The notes under the pieces are model-generated. The model saw only the letters and a program-made list of their open reading frames with translations. It ran no database searches and was not told where the DNA came from. From assembly GCA_007134165.1 (NCBI GenBank), contig SLLJ01000458.1:1-6222 (forward strand): a stretch of DNA of 6,222 nt, given 5' to 3'. Both the position numbers and the translations under genes were made by a program. The number at the start of each line of letters is the position of its first letter. Positions within the stretch are counted from its first letter, which is position 1. Below are positions 1 to 5,908 of the stretch, piece after piece. The DNA comes from Nitriliruptoraceae bacterium (GTDB taxonomy: Bacteria > Actinomycetota > Nitriliruptoria > Nitriliruptorales > Nitriliruptoraceae).

Positions 1-594
1 ACCAAGGTCTTTGCGCTGGCCGGGTCGCTGGCCAACACCGGCCTGATCGAGGTGCCGATGGGCATCCCGTTGCGCGACATCGTCTTCGAGATGGGCGGGG
101 GTATCCCCGAAGGCCTGGCGTTCAAGGCCGCGCAGACCGGTGGCCCCTCCGGCGGCTGCATCCCCGAGCGTTTCCTGGACACTCCGGTCGACTACGAGCA
201 CCTGCGCGAGCTCGGTTCGATGATGGGATCCGGCGGGCTGGTGGTGATGGACGAAACCGTGCGGATGCCCGAGGTGGCCCGCTTCTACATGGAGTTCTGC
301 CGCGACGAGAGCTGCGGCAAGTGCGCCCCATGCCGGGTGGGTACGGTCAAGATGCATGCCTTCCTCGACCGTATCTGCCGGGGGGTCGGGCGTCAGCGCG
401 ACCTTCAGCACCTCGAATCGCTGTGCCGAACGGTGCGCGAGACCAGCCTGTGTGGACTGGGACAGTCCGCCCCCAACCCCGTGTTCTCCACCCTGGAGCA
501 CTTCCGCGACGAATACGTGGAGTTGCTGGTGGAGGACGAAGTGTTCCAGGGTCCCGATGCCCTGGCCGCCGCGAGCCCCGGAGGTGCGCGATGA
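1..594 (+). CDS. hoxF: HoxF, diaphorase (NADH/flavin) subunit of bidirectional [NiFe] hydrogenase, C-terminal part
   Basis: Partial gene: the frame is open from base 1 and ends at TGA 592-594, leaving 197 residues of a protein normally about 500 or more. It matches the C-terminal part of the NuoF/HoxF family, which oxidises NADH or reduces NAD+ at FMN and passes electrons through a [4Fe-4S] cluster. The cluster ligands are visible as SCGKCAPCR (Cys 105, 108, 111 of the visible part) and a distal Cys 151 in SLCGLGQSAPNP. Upstream, the segment EGLAFKAAQTGGPSGGCIP (residues 37-55) is typical of the family's region between the flavin domain and the cluster domain. The Rossmann-like NADH/FMN-binding part lies outside the window. 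The same fold occurs in complex I NuoF and in formate dehydrogenase beta subunits; assignment to HoxF rests on the hoxU-hoxY-hoxH genes directly following. The stop overlaps the hoxU start by 4 bases, so translation is probably coupled. Confidence 0.93.
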   Translation, partial: TKVFALAGSLANTGLIEVPMGIPLRDIVFEMGGGIPEGLAFKAAQTGGPSGGCIPERFLDTPVDYEHLRELGSMMGSGGLVVMDETVRMPEVARFYMEFCRDESCGKCAPCRVGTVKMHAFLDRICRGVGRQRDLQHLESLCRTVRETSLCGLGQSAPNPVFSTLEHFRDEYVELLVEDEVFQGPDALAAASPGGAR

Positions 595-1340
595 GCCGCC
601 GAGCCTCACGCCCGAGCCTGCCCGTGACCATTGACGGCGAGGAGTACCTGGCCTACGAGGGCGAGACCATCCTGGACCTTGCCCGTCGGGTCGGGGTGCG
701 AATCCCCACGCTGTGCCAGCTCGATGGCCTGTCGGTGTTCGGCGGCTGCCGGCTGTGCGTGGTGCAGACCGAGGGTGACCACCGGCTCAAGCCGGCCTGC
801 GCCACCGAGGTCACCGGTGATCTGGAGGTGACCACCTCCACCCACGAGATCCGCGAGCACCGTCGCCGCATCGTCGAGCTGCTGTTCGCCGAGGGCAACC
901 ACATCTGCGCCTTCTGCGTGTCCACCGGCCACTGCGAGCTGCAGGATCTGGCCACCGAGCACAACGTCGACCACATCCACTACGACTACGAGTACCCGCG
1001 CAACACCGTCGACGCCTCCCATCCCAAGTACCTGCTCGACCGCGACCGCTGCGTGCTGTGCACCCGCTGCGTTCGGGTGTGCGACGAGTTCGAGGGGGCG
1101 CACGTCTGGGACATCGCCCAGCGGGGCAGTGAGTCGCGCATCGTGGCGGGCCTGGACATCCCCTGGGGGGAGTCCGAGTCCTGCACCTGGTGCGGCAAGT
1201 GTGTCCTGGTGTGTCCGACCGGGGCGCTGTCGTTCAAGGGCCGGTCCACCGGCGAGATGGTGCACGACCCCGAAGTCATCGCGTTCCTGTCGCGTGCACG
1301 GCGCGAGGGCGAGTGGGTCGGGCGGAAGGAGCAGGTGTGA
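591..1340 (+). CDS. hoxU: HoxU, iron-sulfur electron-transfer subunit of bidirectional [NiFe] hydrogenase
   Basis: A 249-residue cytoplasmic protein related to the N-terminal part of complex I NuoG; it relays electrons between the HoxYH hydrogenase and the HoxF diaphorase. Clusters in order: a [2Fe-2S] plant-ferredoxin-like site with Cys 42, 53, 56 and 70; a His-Cys3 [4Fe-4S] site in NHICAFCVSTGHC (His 104, Cys 106, 109, 115); and two ferredoxin-type [4Fe-4S] motifs, CVLCTRCVRVC (Cys 154, 157, 160, 164) and CTWCGKCVLVC (Cys 198, 201, 204, 208). All expected ligands are present. The length fits HoxU (usually about 230-250) rather than the much longer NuoG. The ATG at 591 is chosen because it overlaps the hoxF stop as ATGA and is preceded by GGAGG at 580-584, six bases upstream. 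The reading frame stays open for 90 codons before it, but that stretch is a shadow of hoxF. Confidence 0.95.
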   Translation: MSRRASRPSLPVTIDGEEYLAYEGETILDLARRVGVRIPTLCQLDGLSVFGGCRLCVVQTEGDHRLKPACATEVTGDLEVTTSTHEIREHRRRIVELLFAEGNHICAFCVSTGHCELQDLATEHNVDHIHYDYEYPRNTVDASHPKYLLDRDRCVLCTRCVRVCDEFEGAHVWDIAQRGSESRIVAGLDIPWGESESCTWCGKCVLVCPTGALSFKGRSTGEMVHDPEVIAFLSRARREGEWVGRKEQV

Positions 1341-1930
1341 GCACCCCCAACGGCAACGGCAACGGTCAGCCGCGCAAGCTGCGCTTTGCGACCGCATGGC
1401 TCGGCGGCTGCTCGGGCTGCCACATGTCCTTCCTCGACCTCGACGAGCTGCTGTTCGACCTCGCTGAGCACGTCGAGGTGGTCTTCGGCCCCCTGACCGA
1501 CGTCAAGGAGTTCCCCCCGGACGTGGACATCGCGCTGGTGGAGGGCGCGGTCACCAACGACGACAACGTCGAGCTCGGCCGGGCGGTCCGGGCCAACACC
1601 CGGGTGGTGGTCTCCTTCGGCGACTGCGCGGTGACCGGCAACGTCACCTCGCTGCGCAACGCCATGGGTGATCCCGACCCGATGGTTCGGCGCGTGTACG
1701 TCGAGCACCCCGACATCAACGGTGCGGTGCCCACCGAGGTGGTGCCCGCGCTGCTGCCCCAGGCCGAACCGCTGCACGAACTGATCCCGGTGGACGTCTA
1801 TATGCCGGGCTGCCCGCCTTCGGCCGAGCGGATCCGTAACGTCCTGTTCCGGCTCGTCGAGTCCCTCGAGGCCGGTCAGGGCATCCCGGCCATGGACTGG
1901 CGCACCCCCGACGACCTGCGCTTCGGCTAG
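1337..1930 (+). CDS. hoxY: HoxY, small subunit of bidirectional [NiFe] hydrogenase
   Basis: A 197-residue small hydrogenase subunit that binds the iron-sulfur cluster next to the NiFe site and conducts electrons from HoxH to HoxU. The four ligands of the proximal [4Fe-4S] cluster are visible: Cys 25 and 28 in WLGGCSGCHMS, Cys 97 in SFGDCAVTGN and Cys 159 in MPGCPPS. The protein is short, has no twin-arginine signal peptide, and lacks the C-terminal domain that carries the medial and distal clusters in membrane uptake hydrogenases. This is what is known for cytoplasmic group 3 enzymes. The start is a GTG at 1337 that overlaps the hoxU stop as GTGA, with AGGAG at 1327-1331 upstream. The N-terminus has a low-complexity NGNGNG stretch before the conserved region begins near residue 14. 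The next gene, hoxH, encodes its catalytic partner. Confidence 0.95.
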   Translation: MSTPNGNGNGQPRKLRFATAWLGGCSGCHMSFLDLDELLFDLAEHVEVVFGPLTDVKEFPPDVDIALVEGAVTNDDNVELGRAVRANTRVVVSFGDCAVTGNVTSLRNAMGDPDPMVRRVYVEHPDINGAVPTEVVPALLPQAEPLHELIPVDVYMPGCPPSAERIRNVLFRLVESLEAGQGIPAMDWRTPDDLRFG

Positions 1931-1950
1931 AAGCCCGACCCGTCCCCGCT

Positions 1951-1955
1951 GGAGG
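1951..1955 (+). promoter_or_regulatory. Shine-Dalgarno of hoxH
   Basis: GGAGG lies six bases before the GTG at 1962, in the 31-base gap between hoxY and hoxH. It decides the GTG start, and it gives hoxH independent ribosome loading in an operon whose other visible junctions are 4-base overlaps. Confidence 0.75.
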
Positions 1956-1961
1956 CCCCGC

Positions 1962-3401
1962 GTGCACGACATCCACGTCATCGACCCGGTGACCCGTATC
2001 GAGGGTCACGCGAAGATCACCCTGCACCTCGACGACGGCGGATCGATCGCCGACGCGCGGTTCCACGTGACCGAGTTCCGCGGCTTCGAGGAGTTCTGCC
2101 GTGGCCGGCCGCTGGACGAGATGCCGGCGTTGACCGCCCGCACCTGCGGGATCTGCCCGGTCAGCCACCTGCTGGCTGGTGCCAAAGCCACCGATGCGCT
2201 GTGTGCGGTGCGCATCCCGCCCCCCGCGGTGCTCCAGCGACGGCTGGCCAACCTCGGCCAGATCGTGCAGTCGCACGTGCTCAGCTTCTTCCACCTGTCG
2301 GCCCCCGACCTGCTGCTGGGCATGGAGTCGGACCCGGCCGTGCGCAATGTCTTCGGGTTGATGGCCGCCGAGCCCGAGATCGTGCGCCGCGGCATCCGGC
2401 TGCGGCAGTTCGGCCAGGAGGTCATCGCCTCGGTCGCCTTCGACAAGATCCACGGGGGCGGCATCGTCACCGGCGGGGTCGCCGAGCCCTTCACGACCGC
2501 CAAGCGCGATGCGGTGGTCGGCTGGCTCGACGAGGTGCACGCCTCGGCGTTGGCGACCTGGGACCTGCTGTGGTCGGTCACGGATCAGTTCGCCGACGAG
2601 ATCGCGATCTTCGGCGACTTCGACAGTCTCTACCTGTCGCACTGCCTACCGGACGGGACCTGGGAGCACATCGACGGCAACCTGCGGATCACCGGGGCGG
2701 ACGGGCAGATCGTCGTCGACCAGTTCGATCCGGCGGACTACCTCGAGCTGCTCGGCGAGTCGGGCAAGACCGACTCCTACCTCAAGGCTCCCTACTACAA
2801 GCCCTACGTCGACGGCGACGACCCCCGGCCGGGCATGTACCGGGTCGGGCCGTTGGCCCGCATCAACAACGCCGAGCGTTTCGGCACCCCCGAAGCCGAC
2901 GCCCGGCTCGCCCTGCTGCGCGAGCGCTTCGGGCGCACCGCCACCTCGGCGTTCCTCTACCACCACGCGCGGGTGCTCGAAGTCATCGCCTCCATCGAGC
3001 GCATCGCCGCGCTGATGGACGACCCGGAGCTGCTGACCTGGCCGGTACGGGCCGATGCTGGCGTCAACGCGCTGCGGGGTGTGGGGGCCTCCGAGGCACC
3101 CCGCGGGACGCTGTTCCACGACTACTCGGTCGACCGGCAGGGCCTGATCACCGGCGTCAACCTGGTGATCGCCACCGGCCAGAACGACCTGGCGATCAAC
3201 CGCACCATCACCGACATCGCCCGCGCCTACGTCCACGGCCCCGACGACCTCACCGACGGTGCGCTCAACCGCATCGAGGCCGGGGTGCGTGCGTATGACC
3301 CGTGCCTGTCGTGCTCGACGCACGCGGTCGGCCAGATGCCGATGGTGGTCGAACTCGTCGCACCCGACGGCGAGGTCATCGCGCATCGGCGTCGGGACTG
3401 A
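1962..3401 (+). CDS. hoxH: HoxH, NiFe catalytic large subunit of bidirectional hydrogenase
   Basis: A 479-residue catalytic subunit that splits or forms H2 at a NiFe(CN)2CO centre in the cytoplasm; the length is normal for HoxH. All four NiFe-binding cysteines are present: Cys 62 and 65 in the N-terminal motif RTCGICPVSH, and Cys 448 and 451 in the C-terminal motif DPCLSCSTH. The N-terminus DPVTRIEGHAKI is the usual large-subunit opening with its conserved Glu. After His 454 there are 25 further residues, beginning AVGQMPM. In known hydrogenases such a tail is cut off by a dedicated protease once nickel is inserted, and the likely protease gene (hoxW) follows directly. The start is GTG 1962, supported by GGAGG at 1951-1955. 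The stop TGA 3399-3401 overlaps the proposed CTG start of hoxW. Assignment to group 3d rather than 3b or 3c rests on the hoxF-hoxU-hoxY context. Confidence 0.97.
   Translation: MHDIHVIDPVTRIEGHAKITLHLDDGGSIADARFHVTEFRGFEEFCRGRPLDEMPALTARTCGICPVSHLLAGAKATDALCAVRIPPPAVLQRRLANLGQIVQSHVLSFFHLSAPDLLLGMESDPAVRNVFGLMAAEPEIVRRGIRLRQFGQEVIASVAFDKIHGGGIVTGGVAEPFTTAKRDAVVGWLDEVHASALATWDLLWSVTDQFADEIAIFGDFDSLYLSHCLPDGTWEHIDGNLRITGADGQIVVDQFDPADYLELLGESGKTDSYLKAPYYKPYVDGDDPRPGMYRVGPLARINNAERFGTPEADARLALLRERFGRTATSAFLYHHARVLEVIASIERIAALMDDPELLTWPVRADAGVNALRGVGASEAPRGTLFHDYSVDRQGLITGVNLVIATGQNDLAINRTITDIARAYVHGPDDLTDGALNRIEAGVRAYDPCLSCSTHAVGQMPMVVELVAPDGEVIAHRRRD
3324..3398 (+). other. HoxH C-terminal propeptide, predicted to be removed by HoxW
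   Basis: Codons for the 25 residues that follow His 454 of the DPCLSCSTH motif. By analogy with known large subunits, the cut falls between this His and the next residue (here Ala), closing the NiFe site. The cleavage is inferred from the motif and from the adjacent protease gene. Confidence 0.75.
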
Positions 3402-3829
3402 AGCCCGTCCTCGTCGTCGGCATCGGCAGCCTGCTGCGTCGTGACGACGCCGCAGGTCACGCCGTGGCCGAGGCCATGTCCGCTCTCGGCCGGGACGAGG
3501 TCGAGGTGGTTCGGGTCCACCAGCTCACCCCTGAACTCGCCGCCGAACTGGACGGCCGGCGGCTGGTGGTGTTCGTCGATGCGGCGCTGGACACCGACCG
3601 GGTCCGTTTGACCCCGCTGTCCACCGACGCCTCCGGCCGGTTGCTCACCCACCACCTCGGCCCGTCCGGGCTGCTGGGACTGGCCGCCGGGCTCGGCACC
3701 GGGCCGCAGGCGGCCGCGCTGGTCAGCGTGCCGGTCCACGACCTGACGCTGGGCACCGGGCTCTCACCGTCCACGCGCGCGCAGGTCGACGTGGCCGTGG
3801 AGGCGGTCCTGGGGCTGCTCGACCACTAG
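3398..3829 (+). CDS. hoxW: HoxW, hydrogenase maturation endopeptidase for HoxH
   Basis: A 143-residue protein of the HycI/HybD/HoxW peptidase family (M52), which checks nickel insertion and then trims the large subunit C-terminus. It opens KPVLVVGIGSLLRRDDAAGH, the family's N-terminal strand and loop; Asp 16-Asp 17 occupy the first nickel-binding position. Asp 61 in VVFVDAAL matches the second ligand, and His 85/86 in LLTHHLGPSGLLGLA the third. The usual Asn of the GxGN motif is Ser here. No ATG, GTG or TTG in this frame gives the family's N-terminus: the nearest upstream candidates (GTG 3302 and 3311) would add about 30 Arg-rich residues that resemble nothing in the family, and the next downstream GTG would delete the catalytic loop. 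The best start is therefore CTG 3398, overlapping the hoxH stop as CTGA. Function is fairly sure; the start is less sure. Confidence 0.88.
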   Translation: MKPVLVVGIGSLLRRDDAAGHAVAEAMSALGRDEVEVVRVHQLTPELAAELDGRRLVVFVDAALDTDRVRLTPLSTDASGRLLTHHLGPSGLLGLAAGLGTGPQAAALVSVPVHDLTLGTGLSPSTRAQVDVAVEAVLGLLDH

Positions 3830-3885
3830 CCTGAATCTGGCGCCGCCACCGTCGCCACCGCCGCCTGTTCCCGGGAGGGACCCGC

Positions 3886-5091
3886 ATGCCAGAAGCCGTC
3901 ATCGTCGCGACCGCACGCACCCCGATCGGTCGGGCCTTCAAGGGCTCGATGACGGGGCTGCGCCCCGATGACCTCACCGCCGACATCGTGCAGGCCGCGA
4001 TGGACAAGGTCCCCGCGCTGTCGCCCGACGACATCGAAGACCTGCACCTGGGCTGTGGGCTTCCCGGTGGGGAACAGGGCTTCAACATGGGCCGGGTCGT
4101 GACCGAACTGCTCGGCTGGCGGGTGCCGGGCACCACGATCACCCGGTACTGCTCCTCGAGCCTGCAGACCACCCGTATGGCCTTCCATGCCATCAAGGCC
4201 GGAGAGGGCGACGCGTTCGTCTCGGCCGGGGTGGAGATGGTCTCGCGCTACGCCAAGGGCCACTCCGATTCGCTGCCCGACACCATGAACCCCCGCTTCG
4301 CCGAGGCGCAAGCCCGCACCAAGGCCCGTGCCGAGCAAGGGGCGGACTCCTGGGAGGAGTCCGCAGAACTCTCCGACGTGTACATCCCGATGGGCGACAC
4401 GGCCGAGAACCTCGCGCTGCTCAAGGGTGTTTCGCGTGAGGCGATGGACGACTTCGCCTTCGAGTCGCAGCGGCGGTATGCCGCCGCGGCCGAGGCGGGC
4501 TTCTGGGCCCGGGAGATCACCCCGATCGAGCTGCCCGACGGCTCGACCCTGGCCACCGACGACTCGCCGCGGGTCGCCGACCGGTCCAAGATGGCCACCC
4601 TCAAGCCGGTGTTCCGGCCCGACGGGCGGGTCACCGCCGGCAACGCCTGTCCGCTCAACGACGGAGCGGCCGCAGTGATCGTGCTCAGCGACACCAAAGC
4701 CGCCGAACTCGGCCTCGAGCCGCTGGCCCGGGTGGTGTCCACCGGGGTGTCGGCGCTCGACCCCGAGATCATGGGCTATGGCCCGGTCGACGCCTCCCGG
4801 CAGGCGCTGGCGCGGGCGGGCATGACCATCGACGACGTCGACATCGTGGAGATCAACGAGGCCTTCGCCGCGCAGGTGATCCCCTCCGCCGACGATCTCG
4901 GCATCGATTTCGACAAGCTCAACCCGCACGGCGGGGCGATCGCCTGCGGCCACCCGTTCGGGATGACCGGGGCGCGGATCACTGGCACCCTGCTCAACGG
5001 CCTGCAGCACCGCGACGCCACCATCGGGCTCGAGACGATGTGCGTGGGCGGCGGGCAGGGCATGGCCATGATCATCGAGCGGTTGCGCTAG
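3886..5091 (+). CDS. Thiolase family protein (acetyl-CoA C-acyltransferase)
   Basis: A 401-residue thiolase, the normal length for the family. It would either cleave 3-ketoacyl-CoA with CoA (beta-oxidation) or condense two acetyl-CoA; the sequence does not say which. Catalytic residues are all visible: nucleophile Cys 89 in RYCSSSLQTT, the NEAF motif at 324-327, His 356 in GGAIACGHPFGMTGAR, and Cys 386 in CVGGGQGMA. The N-terminus EAVIVATARTPIGRAFKG is typical. The nucleophile loop reads CSSSL where many thiolases have CxSGL. The ATG at 3886 is supported by GGGAGGGA at 3873-3880, five bases upstream. There is no signal peptide, so it is cytoplasmic. It lies 56 bases after hoxW on the same strand; read-through from the hox operon is possible, but no functional link is evident. 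Its end converges on a regulator gene on the other strand. Confidence 0.93.
   Translation: MPEAVIVATARTPIGRAFKGSMTGLRPDDLTADIVQAAMDKVPALSPDDIEDLHLGCGLPGGEQGFNMGRVVTELLGWRVPGTTITRYCSSSLQTTRMAFHAIKAGEGDAFVSAGVEMVSRYAKGHSDSLPDTMNPRFAEAQARTKARAEQGADSWEESAELSDVYIPMGDTAENLALLKGVSREAMDDFAFESQRRYAAAAEAGFWAREITPIELPDGSTLATDDSPRVADRSKMATLKPVFRPDGRVTAGNACPLNDGAAAVIVLSDTKAAELGLEPLARVVSTGVSALDPEIMGYGPVDASRQALARAGMTIDDVDIVEINEAFAAQVIPSADDLGIDFDKLNPHGGAIACGHPFGMTGARITGTLLNGLQHRDATIGLETMCVGGGQGMAMIIERLR
4342..4364 (+). repeat. Perfect 9-bp inverted repeat inside the thiolase gene
   Basis: GCGGACTCC at 4342-4350 and its exact reverse complement GGAGTCCGC at 4356-4364 flank the 5-base loop TGGGA. The mRNA could form a stable GC-rich stem-loop. 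It encodes ADSWEESA with no interruption of the frame, so if it functions it does so within coding sequence. Confidence 0.6.
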
Positions 5092-5100
5092 CCCGCCGCA

Positions 5101-5116
5101 CACCCGGCCCGGGGTG
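5101..5116. terminator. Possible bidirectional terminator between convergent genes
   Basis: CACCC at 5101-5105 pairs with GGGTG at 5112-5116 around a 6-base GC-rich loop, inside the 26-base gap between the thiolase stop and the stop of the opposing regulator gene. There is no T-tract, so this would be an L-shaped hairpin of the kind often proposed in actinobacteria. The stem is short and the call rests mainly on position. Confidence 0.35.
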
Positions 5117-5117
5117 G

Positions 5118-5783
5118 CTAACGGATCAGGCCGAGCCGGAAGCCCCGGGCCACCGCCCCGGTCCGGTCCGGCGTGTCGAGCTTGACGAGCAGGTTCTGCA
5201 CGTGGGTCTTGACCGTACGGGGTGAGAGCGACAGCCGGGAGCCGACCTGCTGGTTGGTCAGCCCTTCGGCGAGCAACCGGAGTACCTCGAGTTCGCGCGG
5301 GGTCAGCTGGGTCACGCCGCGGTCTCGTGGCTCCTCGCGCCACCCCCCCGACAGCTGTTCGGCGATGCTCGGCGAGATGACGCGTTCCCCGGCGGCGGTG
5401 CGCTGAGTGGCCGAGCGCAGCTCCTCGGCCGACGCGCTGCTCAGCACGAAGCTGTCGACCCCGGCGATGACCGCCTCGCGCAGTTCGATGACGGTCGCCG
5501 CGTCGGCGACCACGAGCACCCGCAGCTGCTGGTGCCGGGCTTTGGCCTGGGCGGCCGTGTGGAAGGTGCGGGGGTCGTCGTCGCGCAGCCCGAGGACGAG
5601 CACGTCGGGACCGGTGGCGGGCAGAAGTTCGAGCGTGTCGGCAAGCGGTCCTTCGCCGACCACCTCGACGTCGGCGAGCAGGGTCCGTAGGCCTGCCCGC
5701 AGCAGCGGGCGGTCGTCGCAGATCAGTACCTGTGGCTGGCGTGCGCTGCCACCGTTCACCACGGGGTCGGGGGGTGCGAGCAC
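5118..5783 (-). CDS. NarL/LuxR-type response regulator with degenerate receiver domain
   Basis: A 221-residue transcription regulator. Residues about 18-137 form a receiver-like domain and 160-221 a LuxR-type helix-turn-helix (LTPRELEVLRLLAEGLTNQQ, then SRLSLSPRTVKTHVQNLLVKL), which is complete and conserved. The receiver keeps the acidic pair Asp 23-Asp 24 in LICDDRPLLRAGL, but the phospho-acceptor position in PDVLVLGLRDDDP is Gly 65. The switch Thr/Ser position is Ala 93 (VLVVADAA) and the conserved Lys is Ser 115 (FVLSSASAEEL). Ordinary phosphorylation control is therefore unlikely. The GTG at 5783 is chosen because GGAGG stands four bases before it; an ATG at 5822 would add 13 residues but has no Shine-Dalgarno. 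No sensor kinase gene is adjacent in the window. It lies downstream of the greA-like gene on the same strand. Its targets cannot be read from the sequence. Confidence 0.88.
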   Translation of the reverse strand: MLAPPDPVVNGGSARQPQVLICDDRPLLRAGLRTLLADVEVVGEGPLADTLELLPATGPDVLVLGLRDDDPRTFHTAAQAKARHQQLRVLVVADAATVIELREAVIAGVDSFVLSSASAEELRSATQRTAAGERVISPSIAEQLSGGWREEPRDRGVTQLTPRELEVLRLLAEGLTNQQVGSRLSLSPRTVKTHVQNLLVKLDTPDRTGAVARGFRLGLIR

Positions 5784-5787
5784 CGTA

Positions 5788-5792
5788 CCTCC
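5788..5792 (-). promoter_or_regulatory. Shine-Dalgarno that decides the start of the LuxR-type regulator
   Basis: Read on the minus strand, GGAGG is followed by TACG and then GTG (5783-5781). It is the only good ribosome-binding site near the 5' end of this gene and argues against the upstream ATG at 5822. Confidence 0.6.
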
Positions 5793-5831
5793 AGCGTCTC
5801 GGACTGGCCGGTCGCAGGACATCGACGACGG

Positions 5832-5845
5832 GAGTCGTTCGACTC
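5832..5845. promoter_or_regulatory. Short palindrome upstream of the regulator gene (possible operator)
   Basis: GAGTCG and CGACTC form a perfect dyad around TT, about 50 bases upstream of the GTG start of the LuxR-type regulator. A 2-base spacer is too short for a good RNA hairpin, so if it functions it is more likely a DNA site for a dimeric protein. No protein is assigned, and a 6-bp half-site can arise by chance in GC-rich DNA. Confidence 0.25.
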
Positions 5846-5889
5846 GCCACGGTATCGATCAGTGCGAGCCCGACCTGCGGGGGACCCGT

Positions 5890-5908
5890 ACGGACGCCGG
5901 GGCTCCGT
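5890..5908 (-). terminator. Possible hairpin terminator after the greA-like gene
   Basis: On the minus strand, ACGGA and TCCGT pair around a 9-base loop that can itself form a short GCC/GGC stem, starting nine bases after the TGA of the greA-like gene. No T-tract follows. It may partly separate the greA-like transcript from the regulator gene downstream. Confidence 0.3.

Noticed and set aside
606..2642. Long minus-strand open frames opposite hoxU, hoxY and hoxH
   Set aside because: They lie opposite genes with unmistakable cofactor motifs and show no recognisable domain; they are GC-bias artefacts.
2201..3298. A 365-codon plus-strand frame inside hoxH
   Set aside because: The product is almost entirely Arg, Gly, Ala and Pro, and the frame lies wholly within hoxH.
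3302..3829. A longer hoxW starting at GTG 3302, or a hoxH-hoxW fusion by -1 frameshift
   Set aside because: The extra N-terminus is Arg-rich and unlike the family, there is no Shine-Dalgarno, no clear slippery site precedes the hoxH stop, and a fusion would join the protease to a tail that is meant to be removed.
3827..3832. TAGCCT as a -10 promoter element for the thiolase gene
   Set aside because: It fits the loose TAnnnT pattern, but no -35-like sequence lies at a suitable distance and it overlaps the hoxW stop codon.
5820..5822. ATG start for the LuxR-type regulator
   Set aside because: No ribosome-binding site precedes it, while GGAGG stands just before the GTG at 5783. The 13 extra residues are not part of the receiver domain. 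It remains possible.
3826..5850. A 674-codon open frame on the minus strand covering the whole thiolase gene
   Set aside because: It is antisense to a thiolase with a full set of catalytic motifs and also overlaps the well-supported regulator. Its translation is Arg/Gly/Pro-rich low complexity, as expected of a shadow frame in GC-rich DNA.
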